NCBI GenBank assembly: GCA_016875395.1
Contig: VGRF01000026.1
Span: 1 to 64,000 of the forward strand
Length of the DNA stretch: 64,000 nucleotides
Direction: 5' to 3'
From: Deltaproteobacteria bacterium
GTDB taxonomy: Bacteria; Myxococcota_A; UBA9160; UBA6930
A program made the translations under genes and the position numbers. The notes below the pieces were generated by a model, which was not told the DNA's origin, ran no database searches, and worked only from the letters and a program-made list of their open reading frames with translations. This document shows, piece by piece, positions 1 to 9,428 of the stretch (its first letter is position 1; each line of letters begins with the position of its first letter).

Positions 1-54
1 GGGGGGGGGGGGGGGGGGGGGGGAGGAGGGGGGGGGGGGGGGGGGGGGGGGGGG
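1..54. other. Poly-G run at the left edge (probable artefact)
   Basis: The first 54 bases are all G except A at 24 and 27. No known bacterial element looks like this, and it runs directly into an open reading frame. Two-colour Illumina chemistry reads absent signal as G, so an unpolished read end kept at a contig edge is the likely cause. The bases should not be used for annotation. Confidence 0.85.
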
Positions 55-2144
<2,090 letters not shown>

Positions 2145-2156
2145 GCGCGCGCGGAA

Positions 2157-2747
2157 CTACTTCACCGGCGTGGCCTTGAGCTTGGCGCGGCCTTCTTCCA
2201 CCACGACGCGGAAGCTCACCTTCGCGGCGCCGAACTTCGCGCGGATCGTTTCTTCCTGCTGGCGGAGCAGTGCGGAGAACTTGTCCCTGGTCAGGCCCGC
2301 TGCGCCTTGGCCGGTGCTGCTGCGCGCCTTCGCGTACTCGGTGAAGAGCGCGTCCTCACCGCTCTCCGCGCCGGTCGCGAGCTGAGCGCCAGCCGCCGCC
2401 TTGCCGGGCTTCTTGTGTTGCTTCTCCGCGCGCTCGCGCTCGTGGAGGTCGGCCTTGAACAGGTGCCGCTCGTACGTGCCCTCTTCGATCTTGCGGCACG
2501 TCTCGTCCCAGAGGCGCTTATGCGTGAAGTAGCGGGCGCGCAGGTTGTTGAAGAGAAAGCGCAGCGCGGTGTTGCGGATCGGCGCGTTGGCATAATAAGC
2601 GACGATCTTGTTGACCTCGCCGCGCAGAAGGCTCGGCTCGCGCTTGCGCGCGCCGAGGAAGTACTGCTCGTACTCCATGCGCAGCGTCTTCAGCTTCACG
2701 TCGAGCTGATGAAGGTCGGTTTCGGTGTCGGCGCCGAGCTCGGCCAT
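2157..2747 (-). CDS. MXAN_5187 C-terminal-domain-like protein
   Basis: A 196-residue soluble protein without signal peptide or membrane segment. It opens MAELGADTETDLHQLDVKLK and carries a helical block with LRMEYEQYFLG, EPSLLRGEV and NNLRARYFTHKRLWDE. This pattern is recalled from the C-terminal domain of Myxococcus MXAN_5187-type proteins; the function is unknown. The middle (about 100-150) is Lys/Ala-rich and low complexity. The end (LTRDKFSALLRQQEETIRAKFGAAKVSFRV) resembles a second small conserved module. The frame stays open upstream, but the ATG at 2747 is chosen because the extra residues are low complexity and overlap the divergent nagA region. It converges with the GGDEF-EAL gene. 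Its presence is one argument for a myxobacterial or deltaproteobacterial host. Confidence 0.7.
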   Translation of the reverse strand: MAELGADTETDLHQLDVKLKTLRMEYEQYFLGARKREPSLLRGEVNKIVAYYANAPIRNTALRFLFNNLRARYFTHKRLWDETCRKIEEGTYERHLFKADLHERERAEKQHKKPGKAAAGAQLATGAESGEDALFTEYAKARSSTGQGAAGLTRDKFSALLRQQEETIRAKFGAAKVSFRVVVEEGRAKLKATPVK

Positions 2748-2829
2748 CCCGGATGAATCGGCCTCGCTGCGCGGGGGCTTGATGCGCCGCCCGTTGCGCG
2801 CGGTCTGCCGGTGAACCGAGACTCGGGCG

Positions 2830-4011
2830 ATGCTCGCGCTCGAACCCGACGTGCTGCTGGATCCCGAGGCCGCCGCCCCGAGCGGCGGCGTGCTGCTCGT
2901 CGAGAACGGGCGCATCGCCGCGCGGCTCGCGGCGGGTGTGCGGACGCCGGAGTCGGCGCGCCGCGTCGCGCTCCCCGGCCTCGCGCTCGCCCCGGGGTTT
3001 CTCGACGTGCACTACCACGGTGCGCTCATCTTCACGCTGCCACGCGCAGCACGCGCCGCGCTCGAAGCCGCGGGCCGCGAGCTCCTGGCGACCGGCGTCA
3101 CCGGCTTTCTCGCAACGACGGTCACTTGGCCCGCGCGCGAGCTGAGCGCGTACGTCGAGGCGTGGGCGGCCGCGGCAGCGCAGCTCGCGAACGCAGCGGA
3201 AGCGGCCTCGGTGCTCGGGCTCCACCTCGAAGGTCCGTGGATTCGCCCCGAGGCAGCGGGCGCGCAGCCGCGTTCGGGCATCCGCCCCTATCGCGCCGAG
3301 GATGCCGCGCTGTTCGACCGCGCCGCGGGCCTCGTACCCCTCGTCACGCTGGCACCTGAAGCCGAGGGCGCGGACCTCCTCCTCGCCGAGCTCGCGCGGC
3401 GCGGCATCGCGGCGTCGCTCGGCCACACGCTGGCGAGCGCCGAGCAGTGCGAGCGCGCGATCGCACAGGGCGCGCGCCACGCGACCCACCTGTTCAACGC
3501 GATGGGCGCGTTCCACCAGCGCGCGCCCGGCCTGATCGGCACCGCGCTCGCGAGCGACGCGCTCAGCTGCGACCTCATTTGCGACGGCGTGCACGTGCAC
3601 CCGAGCGCCGTGCGAGCGGCGGCACGCGCAAAGCGGGATCGGCTCGCGCTGATCACGGACAATGTGGCCGTGCCGGCCGCAGATCAGAATGCGAACGCGC
3701 TTGCGTCATTCGATGCGGGCGCCGTTCACGACGACGGCGTCGCGCTGCGCCTCGCCGACGGCACGCTCGCGGGCTCGCGCCTCAGCCTCGACCGCGCCGT
3801 CGCGAACGCCGAGGCATTCGGCGCGATGTCGCGCCTCGAAGCGGTGCGCGCCGCCACGCTCGCGCCCGCGCGGCTGCTCGGCATCGAGCGCGAGCGAGGC
3901 ACGCTGCGTGAAGGTGCTCGCGCCGACTTCGCGCTGCTCGATGCGAGCGGCGCGATCGCTGAAACCTGGCTTGCGGGGCGTTGCGTCTACCGACGCGGAG
4001 ACGATCGATGA
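2830..4011 (+). CDS. nagA: N-acetylglucosamine-6-phosphate deacetylase
   Basis: An amidohydrolase that removes acetate from GlcNAc-6-phosphate in cytosolic amino-sugar or peptidoglycan recycling. The 393 residues match the family length. Visible signatures are the HxH metal motif (DVHYHG, His61 and His63), LHLEGPW, SLGHT, THLFNAMGAFH, CDGVHVHP and ITDNV with the catalytic Asp. The family norm is HVHG rather than HYHG. The start is the ATG at 2830, 82 bases from the divergent MXAN_5187-like gene. Its stop overlaps the next start as ATGA, so it is probably co-transcribed with the persulfide dioxygenase. No nagB or GlcNAc transporter is nearby, so the substrate may come from wall recycling. Confidence 0.93.
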   Translation: MLALEPDVLLDPEAAAPSGGVLLVENGRIAARLAAGVRTPESARRVALPGLALAPGFLDVHYHGALIFTLPRAARAALEAAGRELLATGVTGFLATTVTWPARELSAYVEAWAAAAAQLANAAEAASVLGLHLEGPWIRPEAAGAQPRSGIRPYRAEDAALFDRAAGLVPLVTLAPEAEGADLLLAELARRGIAASLGHTLASAEQCERAIAQGARHATHLFNAMGAFHQRAPGLIGTALASDALSCDLICDGVHVHPSAVRAAARAKRDRLALITDNVAVPAADQNANALASFDAGAVHDDGVALRLADGTLAGSRLSLDRAVANAEAFGAMSRLEAVRAATLAPARLLGIERERGTLREGARADFALLDASGAIAETWLAGRCVYRRGDDR

Positions 4012-4793
4012 TCTTCCGGCAACTCTTCGATCCCGAGACCTCGACCTACACCTACTTGCTGGCGGACGAGACGACGCGGGAAGCCGTGCTGATCGACCCG
4101 GTCCGCGAGCACTCCGAGCGCGACGCAACGCTGGTACGCGAGCTCGGTCTCGCGCTGCGCTTCACGCTCGAGACGCATGTCCACGCGGACCACATCACGG
4201 GGGCCGACGCGCTGCGCGAAAAGCTCGGTTCGCGCGCCGGGGTGGGCGCCGCCGCGGGTGTCGGGTGCGCGGACCTCGCGCTCGCGGACGGCGCGGCGGT
4301 GCGCGTGGGCGGGCTCGAGCTGCGCGCGATCGCGACGCCGGGGCACACGAGCGGCTGCACCACCTACACCTGCGCCGCCGCCGGCATGGCCTTCACCGGC
4401 GACGCGCTCTTGATCCGCGGCTGCGGCCGCACCGACTTCCAGCAGGGCGACGCGCGCACGCTCTTCCGCTCCGTGCGCGAGCGCATCCTCACCCTGCCGG
4501 ACGCGACGCTGCTCTACCCCGGCCACGACTACCGCGGCCGCACCGTCACGACCGTCGCCGAGGAAAAACGCTGGAACCCGCGCCTCGGCCTCGCGCGCAG
4601 CGAGGACGACTTCGTCGCGATCATGGCCGCGCTGAAGCTCGACTACCCGAGGCGCATGGACGAGTCCGTGCCTGCGAACCTGCGCTGCGGCACCGGCCCG
4701 ATGCCCGCACTGCGCGCGCCCGCGGTCGCGAACCTCGTCGCTGGCCAGGCAGGCCGGCAGGACGTCGAGGTGGACTTCGGCGCGGGCATCTAG
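4008..4793 (+). CDS. ETHE1-like persulfide dioxygenase (MBL fold)
   Basis: A 261-residue metallo-beta-lactamase-fold protein of the persulfide dioxygenase/ETHE1 group, which oxidises glutathione persulfide to sulfite. Motifs in order: THVHADHITGA (the HxHxDH metal site), GHTSGC, FTGDALLIRGCGRTDFQ with the metal Asp, and LYPGHDYRG. GCGRTDFQ separates this group from glyoxalase II. The ATG at 4008 overlaps the nagA stop (ATGA). An upstream in-frame ATG at 3981 lies inside nagA and adds only basic residues. The C-terminus is about 20 residues longer than the human enzyme core. A TauE/SafE exporter that could remove sulfite is encoded at 16.1-16.9 kb, but the two are not linked. Confidence 0.9.
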   Translation: MIFRQLFDPETSTYTYLLADETTREAVLIDPVREHSERDATLVRELGLALRFTLETHVHADHITGADALREKLGSRAGVGAAAGVGCADLALADGAAVRVGGLELRAIATPGHTSGCTTYTCAAAGMAFTGDALLIRGCGRTDFQQGDARTLFRSVRERILTLPDATLLYPGHDYRGRTVTTVAEEKRWNPRLGLARSEDDFVAIMAALKLDYPRRMDESVPANLRCGTGPMPALRAPAVANLVAGQAGRQDVEVDFGAGI

Positions 4794-4804
4794 CCCGCGG
4801 CAGC

Positions 4805-5428
4805 TCAGCGCACGCCCACGCCTCGGTACATCTCCCCGAACATGCGCGGCGCATCGGGCGCGAGGAACCGGTCGAGCCTCGCGAGCGTGAAGCCGCCCTC
4901 GCGCACCACGGCGTCGATGCGGCGGTTCACGTTGCAGCCGCACGCGAGCACGCGGTGAATCGGGTTCCAGCGGTCCTGCCAGCGCGCGGTCTTCTCGTCG
5001 TCGCTGCGCCCATGCTCGATGAAGTGCAGCGTCGCGCCGGGCTTCAGCACGCGGTGCGCCTCGCGCAGCGCGGCCACGGGGTCCGGAATCGTGCACAGCG
5101 TCCACGTGATCGCGCACGAGTCGAAGCGCGCGTCGTCAAACGGGAGCCGCCCGTCGGCGCGCAGGTGATGCACGTCCACCGGAAACGGCGCCGCCGCGAT
5201 GCGCGCCCGCACGCGCTCCGGCAGCGCGTCCATCGGGTCCACCGTGGTGACGCGCGAAACGCCCGCTGGGTAGTACCTGAGATTCAGCCCCGTGCCGAAG
5301 CCGATCTCCAGCACATCGCCGTGTGCGCCGGCGAGGGCCTCGCCGCGCATCTCGCCCATGTTCTTCATGATCGCGTCGAGCGCGCGGGGAAAGACCTTGC
5401 GCTCGTAGAAGTCGTAGATGAAGCCCAC
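4805..5428 (-). CDS. METTL7/TMT1-like class I SAM-dependent methyltransferase
   Basis: A 207-residue Rossmann methyltransferase. SAM-binding motif I is LEIGFGTGLN; the acidic end of beta-2 is VTTVDP; ITWTLCTI and VLKPGATLHFIEHG form the later strands. FIEHGRS, the Trp-rich stretch and CGCNVNR resemble the METTL7 (thiol S-methyltransferase) family, so a thiol or other small lipophilic acceptor is plausible but unproven. The start is set at the GTG at 5428 because GGAGG sits 4 bases upstream and the product begins MGFIYDFYERK as in homologues. A longer open frame upstream runs through unconserved sequence. The gene converges with the persulfide dioxygenase, 11 bases away. A thiol methyltransferase beside a persulfide enzyme is a weak hint of shared sulfur chemistry. 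Confidence 0.8.
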   Translation of the reverse strand: MGFIYDFYERKVFPRALDAIMKNMGEMRGEALAGAHGDVLEIGFGTGLNLRYYPAGVSRVTTVDPMDALPERVRARIAAAPFPVDVHHLRADGRLPFDDARFDSCAITWTLCTIPDPVAALREAHRVLKPGATLHFIEHGRSDDEKTARWQDRWNPIHRVLACGCNVNRRIDAVVREGGFTLARLDRFLAPDAPRMFGEMYRGVGVR

Positions 5429-5566
5429 ATGACCTCCGCATCCGAACGCTCGATGTAGCGCGGCTCGCCGGCGGAGCGGTTTGCGAAGTCGACAAGGAGA
5501 GAAGTGCGCCTCGATTTGATCGAAGAGCGCACCGCCGCCGCACGCCCCCGCTACGGTCGGCCCTCC

Positions 5567-5580
5567 CGGTCCCGCGGAAG
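5567..5580 (+). promoter_or_regulatory. 14-base element CGGTCCCGCGGAAG before radA
   Basis: The word CGGTCCCGCGGAAG ends 9 bases before the radA start codon. The same 14 bases end 9 bases before the comEA-like start at 8219. It contains the palindrome CCGCGG and ends in GGAAG, which could double as a weak ribosome-binding site. The function is unknown. Confidence 0.5.
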
Positions 5581-5589
5581 TGAGAAAGA

Positions 5590-7023
5590 ATGGCGCGCGC
5601 ACGTTCGGTGTTCGTTTGCTCGGAGTGCGGGACGCAGCAGCCTCGAATGCTCGGGCGCTGTCCTGGCTGCGGAGCATGGGAGACGCTCGTCGAGGAGTCG
5701 GTGGGCGGCGCGGAGAGCGCGCCCGCTTCGAGCCTCGTCGCGGCGCCGGAAGCGACGTCGGGCTGCGCGCGTCCGCTTGCGGATGTGGACGCCGAAGCGG
5801 CGCCGCGAGTCGTCACGGGCATCGCGGAGCTGGATCGCGTGCTCGGCGGCGGGCTCGTGCCGGGCAGCGTCGTGTTGTTAGGCGGCGAGCCGGGGATCGG
5901 GAAGAGCACGCTGTGCCTACAGCTCGCGGCCAACGTCGCAGCGGCGCACGGCGCGGTGCTCTACGTCAGCGGCGAGGAGAGCCTCGAGCAGGTGCGGATG
6001 CGCGCGGGGCGGCTCGGCGCGGTGCCGAAGTCGCTGCTCGCGCTCGCGGAGACCCGCGTCGAGGCGCTCGCGGCGCCGTGGCAGGACGCGCGACCGAAGC
6101 TCGTGCTCGTGGATTCGGTGCAGACGCTGCGCACCGAGCGCGTGCCGTCGGCACCGGGCTCCGTCGCGCAGGTGCGCGAGAGCGCGGCGCTGCTCGCCGC
6201 CACGGCGAAGGCGCAGGGCGTGCCGCTCGTGCTCGTCGGCCACGTGACGAAAGACGGCGCGCTCGCCGGCCCGCGCGTGCTCGAGCACCTCGTCGACGTC
6301 GTGCTCACCTTCGAGGGCGATCGCGGCCACCCCTATCGAATCTTGCGGGCCACGAAGAACCGCTTCGGTGCGACCGACGAGCTCGGCGTGTTCACGCACG
6401 AGGAGAAGGGGCTCGTCGCGGTCGAGAATCCGAGCGAGCTGTTCCTCGCGGAGCGCCAAGCCGGCGCGCCGGGCTCGTGCGTCATGCCCGTGATCGAGGG
6501 CACGCGCCCGTTGTTGTTGGAAGTGCAGGCGCTCGTTGCGCCCGCGGGCTACGGCACCGCGCGCCGCACGTGTCTCGGCGTCGACGACGGCCGCGTTGCG
6601 CTGCTGCTCGCCGTGCTCGATCGCCGCACCGACGTCGACCTGCTCTCGCGCGACGTGTTCGTGAACGTGGTCGGCGGCATGCGCATCACGGAGCCCGCCG
6701 CGGATCTCGCGGTCGCGCTCGCGATCGCTTCGAGCCGCCTCGATCTGCCGCTGCCCGCCGACGTTGCCGCGTGCGGCGAGGTCGGCCTCGGCGGCGAGGT
6801 GCGCCGCGTCGGCCGCATCGAGCAGCGCCTGCGCGAGGCCGCGCGGCTCGGCTTTCGCCGCGTGCTCGTTCCCGCACAGCTCGCCGCCACGAGTGTCGGC
6901 GGCGCGGAGGCGATCGGCGTCGCGGACATCGCGGCAGCCGTGGCGTGGCTGCGCGCGCAGCCTCCGAAAGCAAGCTCCGAGCGGCCGCGTGAACGCAGCT
7001 CGTTCACGCCCCGTGACTTCTAG
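5590..7023 (+). CDS. radA: DNA repair/recombination protein RadA
   Basis: A RecA-like ATPase that drives branch migration in recombination repair and, where natural transformation occurs, helps integrate incoming DNA. The 477 residues include an N-terminal four-Cys zinc finger (CSECG ... CPGCG, starting at Cys10), Walker A GEPGIGKST (about residue 100), Walker B KLVLVDSVQ, the RadA signature KNRFGATDELGVF (about residue 255) and a C-terminal Lon-protease-like domain. The start is the ATG at 5590, just after the 14-base element shared with the comEA-like gene. The stop TAG runs into GTTAAC. A poly-T-containing 80-base gap separates it from the prenyl synthase. Confidence 0.96.
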   Translation: MARARSVFVCSECGTQQPRMLGRCPGCGAWETLVEESVGGAESAPASSLVAAPEATSGCARPLADVDAEAAPRVVTGIAELDRVLGGGLVPGSVVLLGGEPGIGKSTLCLQLAANVAAAHGAVLYVSGEESLEQVRMRAGRLGAVPKSLLALAETRVEALAAPWQDARPKLVLVDSVQTLRTERVPSAPGSVAQVRESAALLAATAKAQGVPLVLVGHVTKDGALAGPRVLEHLVDVVLTFEGDRGHPYRILRATKNRFGATDELGVFTHEEKGLVAVENPSELFLAERQAGAPGSCVMPVIEGTRPLLLEVQALVAPAGYGTARRTCLGVDDGRVALLLAVLDRRTDVDLLSRDVFVNVVGGMRITEPAADLAVALAIASSRLDLPLPADVAACGEVGLGGEVRRVGRIEQRLREAARLGFRRVLVPAQLAATSVGGAEAIGVADIAAAVAWLRAQPPKASSERPRERSSFTPRDF

Positions 7024-7103
7024 TTAACTACTCGTTTTTGCTCGTTTTTTCCTGCTTCTCCCATTGCGCGCCGCGAGCGGCGCAGGGTAGGCTCGAAAGC
7101 CTA

Positions 7104-8153
7104 ATGACTGAGCGAGTTGCAACGCCCGCTGCCCTCTCCGCCGCGCTGAAGCGAAGCGCGCCCGTGCTCGAGCAAGTCGAGCGCACGATGCGCGAAGCGA
7201 TCGCCGGCGATCACGCGCTGATCGGCGAGATCGGCGATCACGTGCTGTCGAGCGGCGGCAAGCGCCTACGCCCGCTGCTCGTGATGCTCGCCGCCGAGCT
7301 GTGCGGCTACGACGGCCCGCGCCGCGTGCAGATCGCCGCCGCGATCGAGCTGCTCCACACCGCGACGCTGCTGCACGACGACGTGGTCGACCTCGCGACG
7401 CTGCGCCGCGGCAAGGAGGCCGCGCGTGCGATCTGGGGCAACCGCCGCGCCGTGCTCGTGGGCGATTACTTCTATGCGCGCGCGTCTTCGATGATCGTCG
7501 AAGATGGCAACTTGGACATTCTCTCGATCTTCGCCGACACGATCCGGCGCATGTCCGAAGGCGAGCTGCTGCAGCTCGAGCGCAGCTTCGATCCCGACGT
7601 GACCGAGGCGCACTACTACGCGGTGATCGATCGCAAGAGCGCGTCGCTGATCGCCGCCGCAGCCGAGGCCGGCGCGATTCTCGCGGGCGTGACGCGCGCC
7701 GAGCGCCGCCGCCTCGCGCAGTACGGCCGCGAGTTCGGCCTCGCCTTCCAGCTGCGCGACGACGCGCTCGACTACTCGGCCAGCGAAGCCGAGCTCGGCA
7801 AGAGCCCGTACACCGACGTGCGCGAAGGCAAGGTCACCCTGCCGCTCCTGCTCACGCTGAAGCGCGCGACCGCGACCGAGCGCGATGCCGTCGCCGCGGT
7901 GCTGAAGACGGCGGCGCGCCGCGCGGCGGAGCTGCAGGCCGAGGGCATCACCGCGATCGACCAGGCGTTGGGGCGCGGCGAGCTCGCGCCGGTGGTCGAG
8001 CTGATCGAGCGCCACCACGGCATCGCCGACACGAATCGCCGCGCGCGCGAGCACATCGCGCGCGCCGCCGAAGCCATCGCGCCGTTCCCCGACGGCCCGA
8101 GCAAGAACGCCCTCCTCGCCGCGGCGGACTACGCCGTCGGCCGCGAAAGCTGA
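7104..8153 (+). CDS. ispB: Long-chain polyprenyl diphosphate synthase
   Basis: A trans-isoprenyl diphosphate synthase that extends FPP or GPP with IPP to make the quinone side chain. The 349 residues have both aspartate-rich motifs: LLHDDVVD (first) and FQLRDDALDY (second). GGKRLRPLL supplies the IPP-binding Lys/Arg. No bulky residue pair is apparent just before the first motif, which agrees with a long product; octaprenyl is typical of IspB but the chain length cannot be read from sequence. The start is the ATG at 7104 (MTERVATP). The open frame begins earlier at 7038, but that stretch is unconserved. It is followed by the comEA-like gene after 65 bases. Confidence 0.92.
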   Translation: MTERVATPAALSAALKRSAPVLEQVERTMREAIAGDHALIGEIGDHVLSSGGKRLRPLLVMLAAELCGYDGPRRVQIAAAIELLHTATLLHDDVVDLATLRRGKEAARAIWGNRRAVLVGDYFYARASSMIVEDGNLDILSIFADTIRRMSEGELLQLERSFDPDVTEAHYYAVIDRKSASLIAAAAEAGAILAGVTRAERRRLAQYGREFGLAFQLRDDALDYSASEAELGKSPYTDVREGKVTLPLLLTLKRATATERDAVAAVLKTAARRAAELQAEGITAIDQALGRGELAPVVELIERHHGIADTNRRAREHIARAAEAIAPFPDGPSKNALLAAADYAVGRES

Positions 8154-8195
8154 GCTCGCGCGCGCCTCGGCGCGCGTGTCCCAGGTCTCTCCCCG

Positions 8196-8209
8196 CGGTC
8201 CCGCGGAAG
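8196..8209 (+). promoter_or_regulatory. 14-base element CGGTCCCGCGGAAG before the comEA-like gene
   Basis: This is the second copy of the word found at 5567-5580. It ends 9 bases before the ATG at 8219, exactly as before radA. The surrounding bases differ, so this is a short shared element and not a duplicated gene start. Confidence 0.5.
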
Positions 8210-8218
8210 CAACACGCA

Positions 8219-8542
8219 ATGACCCGCAACATCGGGCGCATCCGCGCCCTTCTCTCGGCCCTCGCTCTCGGACTTGTCCTCCTCACCACCTCGGCCCCCA
8301 CGTTCGCCGCGGCGAAGCTCTCGGGCGTCGTCAACGTGAACACCGCCTCGCCGGAGCAGCTGTCGCTGCTGCCGGGCATCGGCGAAGCGCGCGCCCGCGA
8401 GATCGTCGCCGCGCGCGCGAAGCAAGGCGGCTTCAAGCGCGTCGAGGATCTGCTCGCGGTCAAGGGCATCGGCGAAGCGAGCCTCGCCAAGCTGCGCCCG
8501 TACGTCGCGCTGCAGGGCGAGACGACGCTGAAGCAGCAGTAG
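8219..8542 (+). CDS. ComEA-like helix-hairpin-helix DNA-binding protein
   Basis: A 107-residue protein with a signal peptide (about 1-31, ending TFAAA) followed by paired helix-hairpin-helix motifs: VNVNTASPEQLSLLPGIGEA and VEDLLAVKGIGEASLAKLRPY. This is the competence protein ComEA domain, which binds double-stranded DNA in the periplasm during uptake, although similar short HhH proteins occur in bacteria not known to be competent. The start is the ATG at 8219, 9 bases after the element shared with radA. No comEC or pilus genes lie in the window. A strong hairpin follows the stop. Confidence 0.85.
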   Translation: MTRNIGRIRALLSALALGLVLLTTSAPTFAAAKLSGVVNVNTASPEQLSLLPGIGEARAREIVAARAKQGGFKRVEDLLAVKGIGEASLAKLRPYVALQGETTLKQQ

Positions 8543-8553
8543 CGAGAACGGAG

Positions 8554-8587
8554 CGCCGGAGCGCCGCGGTGCCGCGGCGCTCCGGCG
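8554..8587 (+). terminator. Perfect 16-bp inverted repeat after the comEA-like gene
   Basis: The arms at 8554-8569 and 8572-8587 are perfectly complementary (CGCCGGAGCGCCGCGG and its complement) with a 2-base centre. It starts 11 bases after the stop and ends 16 bases before btuF. No T-run follows, so intrinsic termination is uncertain. It could also cap the upstream mRNA or insulate btuF. Confidence 0.55.
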
Positions 8588-8603
8588 TGCTATCCGGCGC
8601 TCC

Positions 8604-9428
8604 GTGCCTCGACGCGCCATCACTCTCGCCGCGCTCTGCTTCTCGCTCGCGTTCGCTGCGCGCGCGGAGCCAGCGCAGCGCGTCGTCTCGCTGAATCCGT
8701 CGCTCACTGCGATGGCGCTTGCGCTCGGAGCGCGCGCGCAGCTCGTGGGCGTGGACGACTTCTCCGCGCGGCAAGAGCCCGCGGCTCGCGACCTCACACG
8801 CGTCGGCGGGCTCTATGACTCGAGCCTCGAGGCGGTCGTCGCGCTGCGGCCCGATCTCGTGATGCTCGTGCCGAGCGCCGAGCAGCGCAGCTTTCAGGAG
8901 CAGCTCGCCGCGCTGGGGATTCGCCGATTCGTCGCCGACCCCACGAGCTACGACGAAGTGCTCGCGACGATCCGCGCCGTCGGGAGTGAGCTCGGGCGCG
9001 AGCGCGAGGCCGCAGCGCGCGTGGCGCAGCTGCGCGCCGCACGCGAGCGCGCCGAGGCTGCGAGCGCGCGCCGGCCGCGTGTGCGCGCGCTGCTCGTGCT
9101 GCAACGCGACCCGCTCTTCGTCGCGGGCGCGGGCACATTCGTGGACGACATGCTGCGCGCCGCCGGCGCTGACAACATCGCCACCGAGCTGCCTGGCACC
9201 TGGCCGCGCGGCTCGCGCGAGTGGCTGCTCGCGGCCAAGCCCGAAGTGATCCTCGATTCCACCGACGAGCCCGAGCCTGCCGCCGAGTTCTGGGCGCGCT
9301 GGCCTTCGCTGCGCGCGCGCGTGGTCTCGTTGCCGGCGGGCGCCGTCACGCTGCCCGGGCCGTACCTCGATCGCGCGCTCGCGCTGATCGAGGCTGCGCT
9401 GCATCCGCAAACCGCAGCCGCGCCGTGA
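8604..9428 (+). CDS. btuF: Corrinoid/siderophore ABC transporter substrate-binding protein (BtuF-like)
   Basis: A 274-residue periplasmic binding protein with a cleavable signal peptide (residues 1-21, SLAFAARAE). The class III helical-backbone fold is shown by RVVSLNPSLTAMALALGA, VGGLYDSSLEAVVALRPDLVM and PEVILDST. It begins a three-gene importer, btuF-btuC-btuD, with overlapping stops and starts (GTGA twice). B12 is the best guess because BtuF-type proteins start with this motif, but ferric-siderophore proteins look similar and no B12 riboswitch or TonB receptor is nearby to decide. The start is the GTG at 8604. Confidence 0.85.
   Translation: MPRRAITLAALCFSLAFAARAEPAQRVVSLNPSLTAMALALGARAQLVGVDDFSARQEPAARDLTRVGGLYDSSLEAVVALRPDLVMLVPSAEQRSFQEQLAALGIRRFVADPTSYDEVLATIRAVGSELGREREAAARVAQLRAARERAEAASARRPRVRALLVLQRDPLFVAGAGTFVDDMLRAAGADNIATELPGTWPRGSREWLLAAKPEVILDSTDEPEPAAEFWARWPSLRARVVSLPAGAVTLPGPYLDRALALIEAALHPQTAAAP

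Noticed and set aside
2518-3600. A long minus-strand frame overlapping nagA
   Set aside because: It is antisense to nagA, which has clear motifs and normal length; the minus frame has no recognisable domain.
7021-7103. A terminator after radA (T-runs and a GC hairpin)
   Set aside because: The T-rich stretch lies before the hairpin on the plus strand, so the order is wrong for an intrinsic terminator of radA.
8543-8603. A cobalamin riboswitch before btuF
   Set aside because: The gap is only 61 bases and is filled by the inverted repeat; no B12-box-like sequence is visible.
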